From: Aporrectodea caliginosa
Lineage: Eukaryota; Annelida; Clitellata; Crassiclitellata; Lumbricidae
Direction of reading: 5' to 3'
Assembly (NCBI GenBank): GCA_020284085.1
Contig: JACEVL010000007.1
Span: 137,501 to 201,500 of the forward strand
DNA: 64,000 bases
Below are positions 36,069 through 48,345 of the stretch, one piece after another. Within the stretch, counting starts at the first letter, position 1; each line of letters starts with the position of its first letter. Made by a program: the position numbers and the translations under genes. A model generated the notes under the pieces. That model had not been told where the DNA came from, did no database searches, and saw nothing but the letters and a program-made list of their open reading frames with translations.

Positions 36069-37802
36069 CAGTGTTATTTTAGTTCTTTCATTAATTTTAC
36101 TTATAGTTCTTATTCACTTCTGCTGAAGCGATTTTACTTCTCCTTCTACTTCTAGTTCTCAATTAATTTTACTTCTAGTTCTCATTCACTTCTGTTGAAG
36201 CAATTTTACTTCTCCTTCCACTTCTAGTTCTCAAATAATTTTACTTCTACTTCTGGTTCTCAAATAATTTTACTTCTAGTTCAGGTTAACACATAATTTT
36301 ACTTATTCGTGCACTTATCACGATTAGAAATATGAACAAAACCTTTTTAACCATTTCCCTAATGCACAGAGAATATTATGAAGAGGAAAAAGAGAAGGAG
36401 AAAGAAGAGCAGTCCCTTAAGCTAACCCTGAAGCAGCCATATGTATGAAGCGTTAGCGACTTCATTTTCTTAGTCTCCGCAAATGAGGGCTGGGAGTGAG
36501 TCCTCTCCCTCGCCGTCTCATCTTCCAACCAACAGTGTACTCATTAAAGCTGAGTTGGCCAGGAGTGCAGAACTGTGGCGAAACTAGGCTGGAGTTCATG
36601 AGATTAGCTACGAGATTCACATTCTGCGCAGGGTTTATGTCAAATCCACATAAGGAACATGCATTTTAAACATATTTCTGTACGGCGGTACTCTGAAGAA
36701 TTCCCTATTACCGTATTTTCATGACCTGATAAACGAATTCTAATCCCTCATGGGTCGAATGCAAGCATGGGTTTCGTTGCGAAGAGGCCGATGGCATCCG
36801 CGTCCCACGATCAAGGGGGGGGGGACTCGTGGCTAGTGAGCCCAGGTTCAAGCCGAGAGAGAGTTCATGTTCCTGCCTTGCATAACTATTCCGTGGATCA
36901 ATAGGGGAAGCACCTCGGCTGGAATGGGAGAACATTTGATAACACTAGGTATTAAATTACTAAGAAATAAACGAAGGTCACACAAAGAATATCACTAAGG
37001 GCACAAGAGGCCTTCCTGCCAATTCAAACAACTCTGAGGCCGATTTGACCTCGGGTCAAACAAAGTGGACCGTTTCCTTGAATTTGGCCCTCTCTGCCGT
37101 CCAAATACCAATACCACCTTAGATATTACTACAGAAAATCTTCTAGCCTAGTATATATTTCATTTTTGATCTAGGCCCTGGCCAGACGCTTCCTTTGCTT
37201 TCTCTCTCGGACAGCAGTTCTACGCTTTTCTCTACACCAGAGACGACCACTCTCCTTCACAGCCAGCCACGGCAAGAAGGATTATCCCTTGTCCGTGGCG
37301 TACCTTTCCTAAGTCACATGTGCCTGACCTCTGGCTCTTCCCACAGGCCAATCACATCTTACCTCACTCCTCTGGTCAGCCAGCCTGTCCGCCTATAGCT
37401 GGCTCCCTCAGAGGACCGGTGACAACCCCCTCAACCCTGCACAATAGCTGCATTTACCCGGCATTTGCATATTATTATCCCCTAAGCCATAAGGCCGGTT
37501 TAAAGCAGTTCATAGCTATATGACCCCACACCCAGGAATACAGGTATAATGTCCTTCTACTGTTCTCTGAGGGTCCTACTTCATCAAAGTAATAAAACAT
37601 GGCACCTAAAAACTAGAAGTCTCTTAATTTTCGTTCTTAAAATAATTATGCTTCTTATTCTTATTCACTTCTGAAGGTCTTAATTTCACTTCTTATTCTA
37701 TTCTCGTTCTTAAAATAATTTTTATTCTACTTCTACTTCTGCTGAACGAAAATCAAATAATTAATATTCTTATTCTACTTCTTATTCACGAAAATATCAC
37801 TG
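36069..37802. mobile_element. hAT-like non-autonomous element inserted in a satellite monomer
   Basis: The 1734-bp element starts CAGTGTTATTTT and ends AAAATATCACTG, imperfect inverted termini of hAT type. It is flanked by GTCGAAAC at 36061-36068 and 37803-37810. This 8-base duplication is itself satellite sequence, and the monomer resumes after it. Subterminal regions are TTTTACTTCT and TTCTTATTC-rich. The interior contains an inverted SINE fragment near 36440-36600 and no transposase ORF. Confidence 0.82.
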
Positions 37803-39325
37803 GTCGAAACTATCTGTCCTCCAGCAATGCATTGAGAATTTCATTGCCATGGCAATTCCGAAGCACCTACTGATCAGACGATCAATTCAACATGAGCAAT
37901 TGGGGTGGAATTAAGTGGAGAAATGGCATGTTCCACACAACAAAGTTGTTATCAGTCATCTTGAAGTGCTTTCTTTTGCAGGGCAATCGTCGAAACTATC
38001 GTTCTTCCAGCAATGCATTGAACATTTCATTGCCATGGCAATTCCGAAAGCATCAACTGATCAGAGGATCAACTCAACATGAGCAATTGGGGTGGAATTA
38101 AGTGGAGAATGGCCTGTACCACACAACAAAGCTGTAATCAGTCATCTTGAAGTGCTTTCTGTTGCAGGGCAATCGTCGAAACTATCTTTCCTCCAGCAAT
38201 GCATTGAGAATTTCATTGCCATGGCAATTCCGAAGCACCTACTGATCAGACGATCAATTCAACATGAGCAATTGGGGTGGAATTAAGTGGAGAATGGCCT
38301 GTTCCACACAACAAAGCTGTAATCAGTCATCTTGAAGTGCTTTCTGTTGCAGGGCAATCGTCGAAACTATCTTTCCTCCAGCAATGCATTGAGAATTTCA
38401 TTGCCATGGCAATTCCGAAGCACCTACTGATCAGACGATCAATTCAACATGAGCAATTGGGGTGGAATTAAGTGGAGAATGGCATGTTCCACACAACAAA
38501 GCTGTAATCAGTCATCTTGAAGTGCTTTCTTTTGCAGGGCAACCGTCGAAACTATCGTTCTTCCAGCAATGCATTGAACATTTCATTGCCATGGCAATTC
38601 CGAAACATCAACTGATCAGAGGATCAACTCAACATGAGCAATTGGGGTGGAATTAAGTGGAGAATGGCCTGTACCACACAACAAAGCTGTAATCAGTCAT
38701 CTTGAAGTGCTTTCTGTTGCAGGGCAATCGTCGAAACTATCTTTCCTCCAGCGATGCATTGAGAATTTCATTGCCATGGCAATTCCGAAGCACCTACTGA
38801 TCAGACGATCAATTCAACATGAGCCATTGGGGTGGAATTAAGTGGAGAATGGCCTGTTCCACACAACAAAGCTGTAATCAGTCATCTTGAAGTGCTTTCT
38901 GTTGCAGGGCAATCGTCGAAACTATCTGTCCTCCAGCAATGCATTGAGAATTTCATTGCCATGGCAATTCCGAAGCACCTACTGATCAGACGATCAATTC
39001 AACATGAGCAATTGGGGTGGAATTAAGTGGAGAATGGCATGTTCCACACAACAAAGTTGTTATCAGTCATCTTGAAGTGCTTTCTTTTGCAGGGCAATCG
39101 TCGAAACTATCGTTCTTCCAGCAATGCATTGAACATTTCATTGCCATGGCAATTCCGAAACATCAACTGATCAGAGGATCAATTCAACATGAGCAATTGG
39201 GGTGAAATTAAGTGGAGAATGGCCTGTACCACACAACAAAGCTGTAATCAGTCATCTTGAAGTGCTTTCTGTTGCAGGGCAATCGTCGAAACTATCTTTC
39301 CTCCAGCAATGCATTGAGAATTTAA
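37803..39325 (+). repeat. Satellite block, about eight copies
   Basis: Plus-oriented 185-bp monomers. Two subtypes interleave: one close to the big-array right edge, and one with CTTTTGCAGGG, TCGTTCTTCCAG, GAACATTTC and CAACTGATCAGAGGATC, at 37.9, 38.46 and 39.02 kb. Their spacing suggests a trimeric higher-order unit of about 555 bp. Confidence 0.93.
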
Positions 39326-39409
39326 TTGTGTCGACTTAATATCGTTTATTTAACGACGCCGTCATATCGACGATGATTGGCGTTAATTGCGTCGAACAGA
39401 CCCTTCTCC

Positions 39410-39610
39410 ATTTAATCCCACCCTTATTTCTCATGTTGAAGTGAGCGTCTGGTCAGTAAGTGCCTCGGTATTGCCATGTCAATGAAATTCTCAATGCATT
39501 GCTGGAGGAAAGATAGTTTGACGATTGCGAAGCAATAGAAATCAACATGGCTGATTACACCTTTCTTGTGTGGAACAGGCCATGCTCCACTTAATCCCAC
39601 CCCAATTGTT
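39410..39610 (-). repeat. Inverted diverged satellite monomer
   Basis: Words GTCTGGTCAGTAAGTGCC, CAATGAAATTCTCAATGCAT and GGAACAGGCCATGCTCCACT in minus orientation. It closely resembles the inverted copy at 27.77 kb. Confidence 0.85.
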
Positions 39611-39745
39611 CATAGTAGTAGCAGTAGTAGCCGGAACTTGAGAGCTACATAGCCAGCCCAGACGTGATTATGATGTCTCCAATACTTTAGGACCTGAGCG
39701 ATTAAACCTTAAAGTTAAACCAAATTATTCTTTAACAACATTCTA

Positions 39746-39965
<220 letters not shown>

Positions 39966-40084
39966 ATATGTAATAGTAATCGTAATAGTAATAAAAATAA
40001 TAATTATATTTATAATAATGATAATGATAGTTTAAAATAGTACAAGCACTTTGGAAACCATGAGTCAACAATATTTTCAGTAGC

Positions 40085-40815
40085 CATTTACCGTTTCTAG
40101 GCAGTTGCTGTGAACGGTACATTCACAGTTCGTGATCTGGGACTTTCTCTTGACTCCGAGCTTACTTTGTCTCAACATGTGAACTCAATTGCACGGAGTT
40201 GTTATTATCAGCTTCGTCAGCTTTGAGTGGTCTCGCTCTCTCTCTCATGATGCAGTTGTGGTCCTTGTTCATGCCTTTGTTACTAGTGGAATTGACCACT
40301 GTTCCTCACTACTTGCTGGCCTTCCCCTTGGTGTTTTGGGGCGACTAGATCGAGTTCTACGCTCGGCTGCTCGGCTTATTGGACGGCTTCCTAAGTACTC
40401 TCCTGTCTCTGCATACATGCGTGATGTGTTGCATTGGCTGTCTGTGTCTCAGCGGATCTCATATCGCATTGCTGCTCTGGTTTCTCGTTGTGTTCTTGGC
40501 TGCGCTCCATCTTACTTGCGTGATCTTTGCCGCCCAGTGTCTGATGTTCCAGCGCGTCGGGTGCTTCGCTCTGCGACGAGGGGTGAGTTCCTTGTTCCAC
40601 GGACTCGCTTGGCTATTAGGCAGCGCCGTGCTTTCTCGGTTGTTGGCCCTTCCATCTGGAATGACCTACCACATAAGCTCCGTTTTTACTTGTAAGCCAT
40701 CTGACAGGGTTCTACAAGTCCCTCAAGTCTTTTTTCTTTAGTCGTGGCTGGGCCGGGAGCGCTCCTGAGTAGTTTCTTGAAGGGGCGCTATATAAATGCT
40801 CTGAATGAATGAATT
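40085..40815 (+). mobile_element. LINE 3' end with open RT C-terminus
   Basis: A frame at 40189-40695 encodes the last 160 or so residues of a CR1/L2-like RT (LLAGLPLGVLGRLDRV, SAARLIGRLP, SVVGPSIWNDLPHKL). The 3' end is GGGGCGCTATATAAATGCTC plus GAATGAAT. A related subfamily copy lies at 60.4 kb on the minus strand. There is no catalytic domain. Confidence 0.85.
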
Positions 40816-42615
40816 CGAGGTGGTCATAACCGAAGACTACGCCAGCCACACCAGACCAACAAAAGTCTCTCCAACATGTTCTAATCCATAACATACACCA
40901 TGCTGTAAATACATGCAGCGGTGTCTGATCAAAGTATTCTAAACCTCACTGAAAGCAGCCTCAATTAATTACAGTACAAATGCACTGAATAAATGCACAA
41001 CTTGCAAAGACAATGCACATAAAACTTACATGTTTATCCAAGCAGCCGTTCCTCCACGTATCGATCTTACGAATGCTCATTGTAACTTAAACGAGACTCA
41101 GTGTTGTGATTTATATGGCGCCCTAACAGATCCTGCAACTAACCCCTAGCACACATATGTGAGAATACGAGACGAAAACTGTCCGTAAACCTTTATACGC
41201 CTGTAGTTATGAGTGTTTTTCAACCTAACGGTCAACAGTCTAGAATCCTCTGCATTTATTTCTGGCTTCCATGCGGCCGACTTCAACTAGACTTCGTGAT
41301 AGCAAGTGCGAGTGAGCTTGCTACGGAGAGGCTCCGAGTGCGGCGAGGAGTCTTTCTGCGTGTCTTGCTGCATGCATTTCTGCGTGTTGCTGGTTATTCT
41401 CGCTTCACTGAAATATGAAACTGATTGTTGTTGGGCAAAGCTGTACTTTCCACAGGCCTTTTGCTGCACAACGAAAACGGTGGGAATTACCATCGCCGAT
41501 TTTAGATCGATACTACAAAACCACTCTTCACCAGCTACTGAGTATTGCAATGCGATGTTAGTAGACTTTTATTTAGCGCGATTTAGATATATCTCGAAGG
41601 CATGTTCCGCTTGATTAAATACGCAACAGGAAGCCACAGCTTTGGCGTGGTTTCACGAGTGAAGAGAGCATGGCAGAGCCTCGAGGGGATAAACAAACTC
41701 ACGAGATGAAAAGTAATCTGTTGAAACAGAAGACACTAATGCAACCAGAACTCTTATGGACATTAAGTGCCTAGTAAGGGATAGCAGTTACCATCATTGT
41801 GGCCTATAGCCAGACATTACTGCTGCGTTTGAAGTGACTATAGGAAACCGTCTGGCTCCGCCAGACCACAACAATGTCCTTTAATACCACAGAGTTTATT
41901 TGAGCTAGAGTTCTATCTTCGTTCGTATCCGTTTTTCAAAGTTGCACAGATCGAGCCATTGAGAAAGAGACTTAAGAGCTGTTGCAAGTAACTGATGTAG
42001 GAAACACGTCGTTGATTGGAAACAAAGTAGCGAGAAAGGAGGTCAAGAATTGCCGAAATAGGTTGTGCAAATGAAGCAAAAACGTACAAAAGAAAGGAGT
42101 TAAGAAATGCAGGCATAGGTGATATAAATTAGGCAGAAAAAGTAGCAAAGAAAACCGTTCAGTGTTATATAGGCCTAGGCCTATGCATCTGCGATAATGA
42201 ATCATGCTAGCTCGCTTCTCCTATAATTGTCCTGCGGCTTGATGCCAGTCATTTATCTTTCGACCATTCAGGCGTTCATATTTATGCATACAACTCCCGA
42301 TTCCTGGCATATAAGACTAAGCTGTGCCTGTTACACGGCTTGCGCCTGTAAGTGGAATAGTTCCTTAATTCTATTTGCCACCCCTCTGGATGGTGCAGTC
42401 TAAGTTTTTACACAACTTAGCAATTATCTATTCTAGCTCATTTACTGATTCGATGTTGAAGATGGTATGCATACCGGTCATATCCCAGATCAGTTTAAAT
42501 CAAGAAGGCCAGTCTGTTAAGAACTTAAGATAGAGAGCCAGTACAAGTGGGGCTATACACAACTTAGTTACCCTGCCATCATACAGCGCTCCATAATTTG
42601 GTCACTGTGTACTAA
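40816..42615. other. Non-coding block of the right duplicate
   Basis: About 1.8 kb without convincing exons. It shares 40820-41860 with the left duplicate; 41860-42550 is mostly unique to this copy apart from short islands. Confidence 0.5.
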
Positions 42616-42619
42616 ATAT

Positions 42620-42830
42620 ATATATGTAGCTGGAGGGTTGCGGGTTCGAATCCACCTCAAAGTCGCCGCGTAGGGACCCTGGGCAAGTCCTTCACTCGCA
42701 ATTGCTCATGCGCTTCGGCGTGAAACTCCGATTCAGCGTTCGCGCAGTAGTCGGGAGCGCCTCTGAATGGGAAATCTGGTAGGGGCGCTATAACAAGTGT
42801 TCAAATACAATACAATACAATACAATAGTA
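42620..42830 (+). mobile_element. tRNA-derived SINE, near full length
   Basis: Box B GGTTCGAATCC lies at 42643-42653. It is followed by the conserved body (TAGGGACCCTGGGCAAGTCC, CTTCACTCGCAATTGC, AGTCGGGAGCGCCTCTGA) and the 3' end GGGGCGCTATAACAAGTG with CAATA repeats. The box A region is weak. A short LINE tail (GGCGCTATATAAATGC plus GAAT units) follows to 42890. Confidence 0.82.
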
Positions 42831-42959
42831 GCTTCTTGAAGAGGCGCTATATAAATGCTCTGAATGAATGAATGAATGAATGAATATATATTACACAGTG
42901 ACCATGTAAAGTTCTTTGGTCTCTTTATTACTTTGCCAGCCATCGAACTTACCGATAGG

Positions 42960-43200
42960 TCTGCAGAGGCTTGTCTCGAAATCAGAACGATAACTGACAA
43001 GGAGAAAGAGTAAGTCAAAGACAGGTACAAGTGCACCTGAAGAGGGGTTAGTCTCTTGTCACGCACGGCTGCAGTTAGGAAGTTGGCGGGAAGAGCAGAT
43101 AGCACTTGTTGAAGTTGAAGTGGGATGGGCTGTCTGGGTTGGCGCGAAAAGCTCAGCACATCTGTTAATGTGGGATGGGTTGTTGCTATAAAACTCTCTT
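42960..43200 (+). promoter_or_regulatory. Putative promoter of insulin/relaxin-like gene 1
   Basis: TATAAAA lies at 43187-43193, with a shared CTCACGAGG or TTCACGAGG word just downstream. A block of about 240 bp upstream recurs at 53160-53410 before copy 4, including GAAGTGGGATGGGCTGTCTG, GTTAGTCTCTTGTCA-like and GACAAGGAGAAAGAG-like words. The position before a transcribed leader exon and its conservation between paralogs suggest promoter or enhancer function. Confidence 0.55.
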
Positions 43201-43219
43201 CACGAGGGATAGTGCACTA

Positions 43220-43298
43220 ATCGAGTTGAAACAGGTGAAAGTGTGGTCGCTGGAGAACAACGGAGTCGATACTACAACGAGACTTCTTAACTTCACAG
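43220..43298 (+). other. Untranslated leader exon, insulin/relaxin-like gene 1
   Basis: The words AACAACGGAGTCGAT and ACAG|GCAAGT are shared with copies 3 and 4. The 3' boundary fits a 5' splice site with GC instead of GT but otherwise perfect consensus. The matching acceptor is the TTTTGTAG at 43920-43927, giving an intron of 629 bp. The 5' end is estimated from the TATA box. Confidence 0.5.
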
Positions 43299-43933
43299 GC
43301 AAGTCTGCTAATTATTTAACAACGGTTACTGCAGGGTGTATTGCAGGCTGTCTGTTCTGTTAGTAGTTAAGATTTATGTCTTCTGTCATTTGTGTTCTTG
43401 TGAATTGTTTCAATTGCATAACTGTACACTGTAACCGGTTGCGGTTTGTCAACCGGATTATTTCAATAAACGAAAATATTATTATATTATTAAGGCGATT
43501 GAGAAGCCGTGTTTCAAATATTCTGCAGCGTCAACTGGCTTTGGAAGTGGTTGTTTAGACGAGGCTAGAATGGCGGAAGTGTCGCTGCATGTACGTCCAG
43601 AAACCAGACGCGGACTTGACAGTGCCCGTAGGGTACTTTTGTCGGCTGTTGTATTTCTGTCCCGAAGTTTTAAATTTAACGGAAATCTTTTGAATTAAGT
43701 GGGAGTGGCAGGCGTTGGGTGTGGCAGCGGAGATGAGGTTAGACTGGCAGCTTATCGCTGAGCTTCGTTGTCTGGAACTAGAGGCGGATTTAACGGAACC
43801 TCGTTATCATTTTCGTCGCTCCTTGTATTTTACTTCCAAAATTTTTAATTTAACTACTGTTGCAATTTTGTTTTCTACCAGAAGAAGCGGACTCCTGTTG
43901 ACGATTACTAACGGTTATGTTTTGTAGGTGTTG

Positions 43934-44180
43934 ATGCTGAAGATGAATCATCCGTTGACGATGATGTTCGTTGTCTGTTTGAGTGAAATTCTGTTGATGT
44001 CTCCCTCTTCCGACGCTGCCAAGCTTAGAATCTGTCGGACGAGGGACCTCGTTTCGGCCTACGTCCGGATCTGTCCGAGGTCTCTGCACGAGGAGGAAAC
44101 GGTGGCCCACGGCGTAGACGTCGAAGGACCGTCAAAGTCGGAGCGAACGGTGCAGAAGTCTAGATATACAGCAGATACAG
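43934..44180 (+). CDS. Insulin/relaxin-like peptide 1, exon with signal peptide and B-chain
   Basis: This exon encodes the N-terminal half of a 177-residue secreted prohormone (with exon 45174-45460). Residues 1-28 form a signal peptide (hydrophobic core MMFVVCLSEILLM, likely cleaved after SSDA). The B-chain follows, with Cys34 and Cys47 around the helix-like DLVSAYVRI. Insulin-family B-chains normally have 11 residues between these cysteines; this one has 12, the extra residue falling just after the first. The rest is C-peptide. The ATG follows acceptor TTTTGTAG. The donor ACAG|GTAATC is phase 1, the conserved insulin-superfamily intron position in the C-peptide. Such peptides are processed to disulphide-linked two-chain hormones; receptor and function here are unknown. 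Confidence 0.74.
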
Positions 44181-44499
44181 GTAATCGATGACTTATATAT
44201 TTTTATGCAGATAAGCTGAAAGGAATACTTAACCTACGCGCTCTATATTATAGCTATGGCAAATATGTGAATTGAGGGATAGGAATTTGGGCTTGGACCA
44301 GAAACCTGCATCTGGGCGCTGAATTTAGGAGCACTGGACGAGATAGTCCGAATAGGATCCGCAACCATCAAAATGTAGCGATAGTCTGTGCATGTTTGAA
44401 TGGAACACTGGCGGTGAATGTTTCGAATCATTTGTCTTTCTGTCTGCCTGCGTACGTTTGCATGCGTCTTTCTCGTTGTTATAACTGTTGTATATGTAG

Positions 44500-44665
44500 T
44501 GCCCCTTCAAGACCATCTATGGATAAGTGGGACACGGTGGTCGATTGTTTACAGCGCTTTGCCTGTAACGCGGAATGCACGGGGTTCGATCCTCAAGTCG
44601 GGCGGTTAATTACTGTGTAAGGACATTGAGCAAGTCTTTAACTCGCAATTCTTCAACGCCAACAG
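44500..44665 (+). mobile_element. tRNA-derived SINE in intron 2 of peptide gene 1
   Basis: Box B-like GGTTCGATCCT near 44585, then GGACATTGAGCAAGTC and TTTAACTCGCAATTC, diverged versions of the SINE body at 42.67 kb. The rest of intron 2 (44181-45173) shows nothing else. Confidence 0.6.
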
Positions 44666-45173
44666 TGTTCTGTTGTATAGTCGTTTGCACTTGTGAAGTG
44701 AAAGGAAAATTTCAAAATGCAGTTGGGTTGGAAAGCAATTTACGTGTATAGCCTATCCGTGGAAGTAGTAGTAACGGTCTTTCTTGTTTGCGTGTAGCGC
44801 AAGGTCTGAGATTTTTAGATTCTTTCGGAAACGACCAGCATACTAAAACTATACGTTCATCTGTGAACCGCTTGGCTGGTAAATTGACGTCTGTAAGTTC
44901 GAACATTCTGAGCGGACTCTGCACAACAACCTCTGGAAAATTTCCTGCCAACATGGTTCGCAATTCGTGCGATAAAACCGCCCCGTGTTCAGAATCTCTT
45001 AAACTCCTCCACTGTCGACTCCGAGGGCCAAAGCGGTTAAGGACCGTTACTTCAAAGCAACCATGTTATTGTTTGCGTATTATGACGACATCACGGCAGT
45101 TGCTAGATTGGAGCGTTGAGTTTTTCTTATAGTTCAGACATTAACGAGTATTTGCATTGTTGATGATTTACAG

Positions 45174-45460
45174 AGGAAGAAGACGAACCGGGTTCTCTGG
45201 CTGCGTTGGTGGAGTTGCTGCTGCTGGACATGGACTCGAGGTCGGCTGTGGATGAACTGACCGACGATGACCAGTCGCTTGCTTCCGCTGGAGAGGGATT
45301 GAGTGGTCGAGGAGGAATGGTGGGAGAACGAAGACGCAGGAGGTCCGTCACCAAGAAGGGAAGAGTTTATAAGCTGCTTCGTCTGTGTTGCATTCACGGA
45401 TGCACCGACCAAGATATTAAAAATGGCATCTGTGCTGAGGAAGCTGAACCAACCCTTTGA
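45174..45460 (+). CDS. Insulin/relaxin-like peptide 1, exon with C-peptide and A-chain
   Basis: Acceptor GATTTACAG; the frame continues in phase 1 from 44180. The acidic C-peptide ends in a pentabasic GERRRRRSV site where prohormone convertase would cut. The A-chain has VYKLLRLCCIHGC, then a last cysteine (Cys154, 155, 159, 169). The pattern is CC-x3-C-x9-C against the usual CC-x3-C-x8-C. The CC-x-x-GC form is typical of relaxin-like members. The stop is at 45458-45460, eight residues after the last cysteine. All six family cysteines are present in the whole precursor, so the gene looks intact. Confidence 0.76.
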
Positions 45461-46690
45461 ACCTCTGAACCTCTGAACGCTGCTGCCAGGAGAGCGTTGA
45501 ACGATATGTGATGTTGTTTTCGGTGAACATTGATTTATAGAATTCTCCATTAATAACTGGTGTTGAATTTTTGAGGAGTGCTTTAACGGGCATTAGTGTT
45601 TATCGCTGTGAACTCTTTCATATGGTTACAGAGGAAGTCTACTAAAATTTATGTAAAATTTTATGTGGAGTGAACTATGATCTCGTTGAATAGCGTTGCG
45701 TATGTTCGGCAAAGCACTATTGAACGCTTTGCTTCAATTAACTGAACATTTGTTTAATTAACTGGATAATGGTACTGTAATTAAACGTTTCAATCTTAAA
45801 TGTTTCACGAAATTGTTTATTACATTTTGGTGAAGAATAAGGCGTGTTGGTTTTCGGTATTGCCTATGTATGTTCCCTGAGTACTATATTTTTTAAGTTC
45901 GTTTTTTATTGCTCCATATGCAATGGACCGAGAATGAGAACGGACCGAGAGCCGAAAGGGAACGAACGACTCCTGTCGTATGGATGAGAAATGCATGGAT
46001 GGAAGATCTTTGTGCAAGAGTATAATAATTGTCGCGATGGTAGTTGATTGGTAACGAGGATTTCTTGCGCTTCCAGTAGAGGTTAATCCAACCATTGAAA
46101 GGAAATCGAGGAAGGACATTGGCTGAACATGTTGCGCAGAAAATGTAGAATCTGTGCTGGCGGTTGAAATTGAGGCTTCGTTCATGCATGCCTGGCGACA
46201 TGGCACTTGGCTGCTAATGGAAATCCGAAAGTAATGCATGGGTGTCGTTAGATTCTCCCTTCAAATAAAAGCCGTCGGATCGTTTGTTTTTATGTAGAAC
46301 AACGAACGCTCAATGGTAACTTTGTGTATTGGAGCGAGTCACGTTCGCTAAAGTTTCCGTGTGAAGTGCATCCCAACATAAGAATCTTGATAAATTGAGC
46401 ATAGATTAAACTGCGAATTTGTTTAGCGCCTATATTTTATGGACCGGTTTAAGACGTCGACAACGTGCGTTTTCTGGACAGGAATTGCTGAATCTCATCG
46501 GAAGATTCTTGTCCAGCCATCCACCGACCGACTTTCATCCCATCCTGCTGTGATTCCATCGTCTTATCAATCCATCAAAATTATTTATGTAGCGCCTCCG
46601 TCCGGTGTCTATGGGTTCGCTGGAAATGATATACATCGTCGAAAGCATTGGTCTGCGTAGGAACTGAACCCGAAGGATAGGTAGTTGTGA
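45461..46690. other. 3' flank of peptide gene 1, no gene recognised
   Basis: AT-rich sequence that presumably includes the 3' UTR. The short open frames on both strands show no domain or splice context. Confidence 0.45.
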
Positions 46691-46709
46691 GAACTGAACA
46701 TCAATTTAT

Positions 46710-46895
46710 GTTTGATGTGGCAACAGGCACGTAGCGAGACTTAAATTCAAGAGGAGGCAACTTCACAGACCATTGGCAAAATCATGGTCATTAGTCAATC
46801 GAAGTTTCAGTATAATAAAAAGCAAGAGGAGGCAAGCCTCCATCGTGCCTCTCAATGTAGCTACGCCTATGTATTGTATTGTATTGTATTTTCGT
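46710..46895. mobile_element. Possible small MITE and SINE tail
   Basis: GGCACGTAGCGAGAC near 46725 is an imperfect inverse of TGTAGCTACGCCTATG near 46856, bounding about 145 bp with GAGGAGGCAA repeats. It is followed by TGTAT units like a reversed SINE tail. No clear target duplication. Nothing else seen up to 47390 apart from an ATAGA-type LINE tail near 47135. Confidence 0.35.
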
Positions 46896-47397
46896 TTATT
46901 CAAAACTGGCTGTCATAACGCAGCCAACGACAAAAGTGCGTAACTTACGGTTATTATAAAGGAGCTAAGACTAATTATAGATACGGATAATGTTCATATA
47001 TTTATTATAGGCCTACTGGATAAATGTATTGACAATAAACGCACTAACGCTCGTTGTTGTGTAGATATAATGTCCTAATTGCATATAGATCTTTGACAAT
47101 TACTACATGCACATACATCATTTATGAATCCGTAAATAGAATAGAATAGATATTCTGTATATATTTATTAGTCAAGAAATGCAGGAACAAACGATACTGA
47201 CTGACGGCTTTATCTGCTACTACGGATACGTATTATTTTTTATGCAAATCGTGTGCGTTAAGTTCTTCAGAATGACACGGTACAAACATCTGCATGCGAA
47301 ACAAGTCCTGTTTCGGTGAGGTTTGCTTAGATTGTGATTGTATACGTGGCAAAATCATAGGCTTTTATTTTTGGTACAACCAGGCGTTTGCAACGGA

Positions 47398-47865
47398 TAG
47401 TGAAACTGTAGTCTACTGGTTAGGCGCTTAGTCTCTAGCCATTGGTTAAGGGTTCGAGAATACTGCATGGGCGGTTTCTGTGTGTGAGACACGGCATATA
47501 GCTGCACGCGTATCTCAGTCAGTAAACCATAAACTGGGTATTGGAGAAGTTGGCAAGTAAACGATCATGTGCTGCACCGACCAAGTGTTCAGAGGTTCGG
47601 GAGATCCGTCCATTGCCGGGTCAAGTGCCAAGAGCGGGACAGGAGCGACTTCCGTATGCTCCACTGAAGAATATTTCGAGCCTTTTCCGTGGTCTGGAAT
47701 GGGCTCTCCCAGGAGATACGCCTGCTCCCTGGGACTCTTACTGAAGATTTCTTTACTAAACTCATAACTCTACTTGTAGGCCGTGCTGGAGTCGGGAGCG
47801 CCTCTGAGTGGTCCTCTGGAAGGGCGCTATATAAATTTATGAATGAATGAATGAATGAATGACAG
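47398..47865 (+). mobile_element. tRNA-like head followed by LINE 3' end
   Basis: TAGTCTACTGGTTAGGCGC and GGTTCGAGAAT resemble boxes A and B. From about 47565 the sequence encodes a LINE C-terminal tail (VVWNGLSQEIRLLPG, then ALYKFMNE) and ends GGGCGCTATATAAATTTATG plus GAAT units. It may be two adjacent insertions or a chimeric element. Confidence 0.6.
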
Positions 47866-47989
47866 GTTTCATTTCATTCGAAGCCTTGTACTATATATGA
47901 TAACGACGCCACTGCAGTCCCTAAATTGTGAATTTACTTCATAATATAGTAGAGACGGTGATTGGTGTTTGCACTGTTGGTTTTTTCAG

Positions 47990-48345
47990 AGGGAGAGGAC
48001 GAGGCAGTTTCTTTGCTTGCGCTGGTGGAGTTGTTGCCTATGATGGACCAGAGGACGGATGGAGTTGTCGACCGTGGAGGAGGAACTGACCCACGATGAC
48101 CTTTCTCCGCTGGAGAGGGATTGATTGGTCGAGGAATAATCCTATTCGTTATTTAAAAGAGCCACTCGAAATCCAAGCGCGCATGGCACCAGCTTATTCA
48201 CGAGCGCTGAATGGCGGGAGAACGAAAACGCAGGTCCATAGGCCAGAAGAGAAGACGGGTTTACAATCTACTTTGTCTGTGTTGCATTCATGGAAGCAAC
48301 GACAACGAGGACATTGAACTCGGCATCTGCGACTCGATAAGCTGA
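47990..48345 (+). pseudogene. Insulin/relaxin-like peptide 2, orphan A-chain exon
   Basis: It begins at a strong acceptor (GGTTTTTTCAG) in the same phase as the other copies. The C-peptide part resembles peptide 1 (LLALVELL), but the frame is lost at a TGA near 48100. An insertion of about 75 bp interrupts the region before the A-chain. A later frame gives RKRRSIGQKRRR and an A-chain-like CCIHG, in which the third cysteine is serine and the spacing to the last one is ten. No B-chain exon or leader was found between it and peptide 1. It is decayed. Confidence 0.7.

Noticed and set aside
40189..40695. 168-codon frame as a host gene
   Set aside because: It is the C-terminal tail of a LINE reverse transcriptase with the usual GGCGCTATATAAAT 3' end.
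47990..48345. Copy 2 of the peptide cluster as a functional gene
   Set aside because: Frame is lost, an insertion interrupts it, a key cysteine is serine, and no B-chain exon or leader was found.
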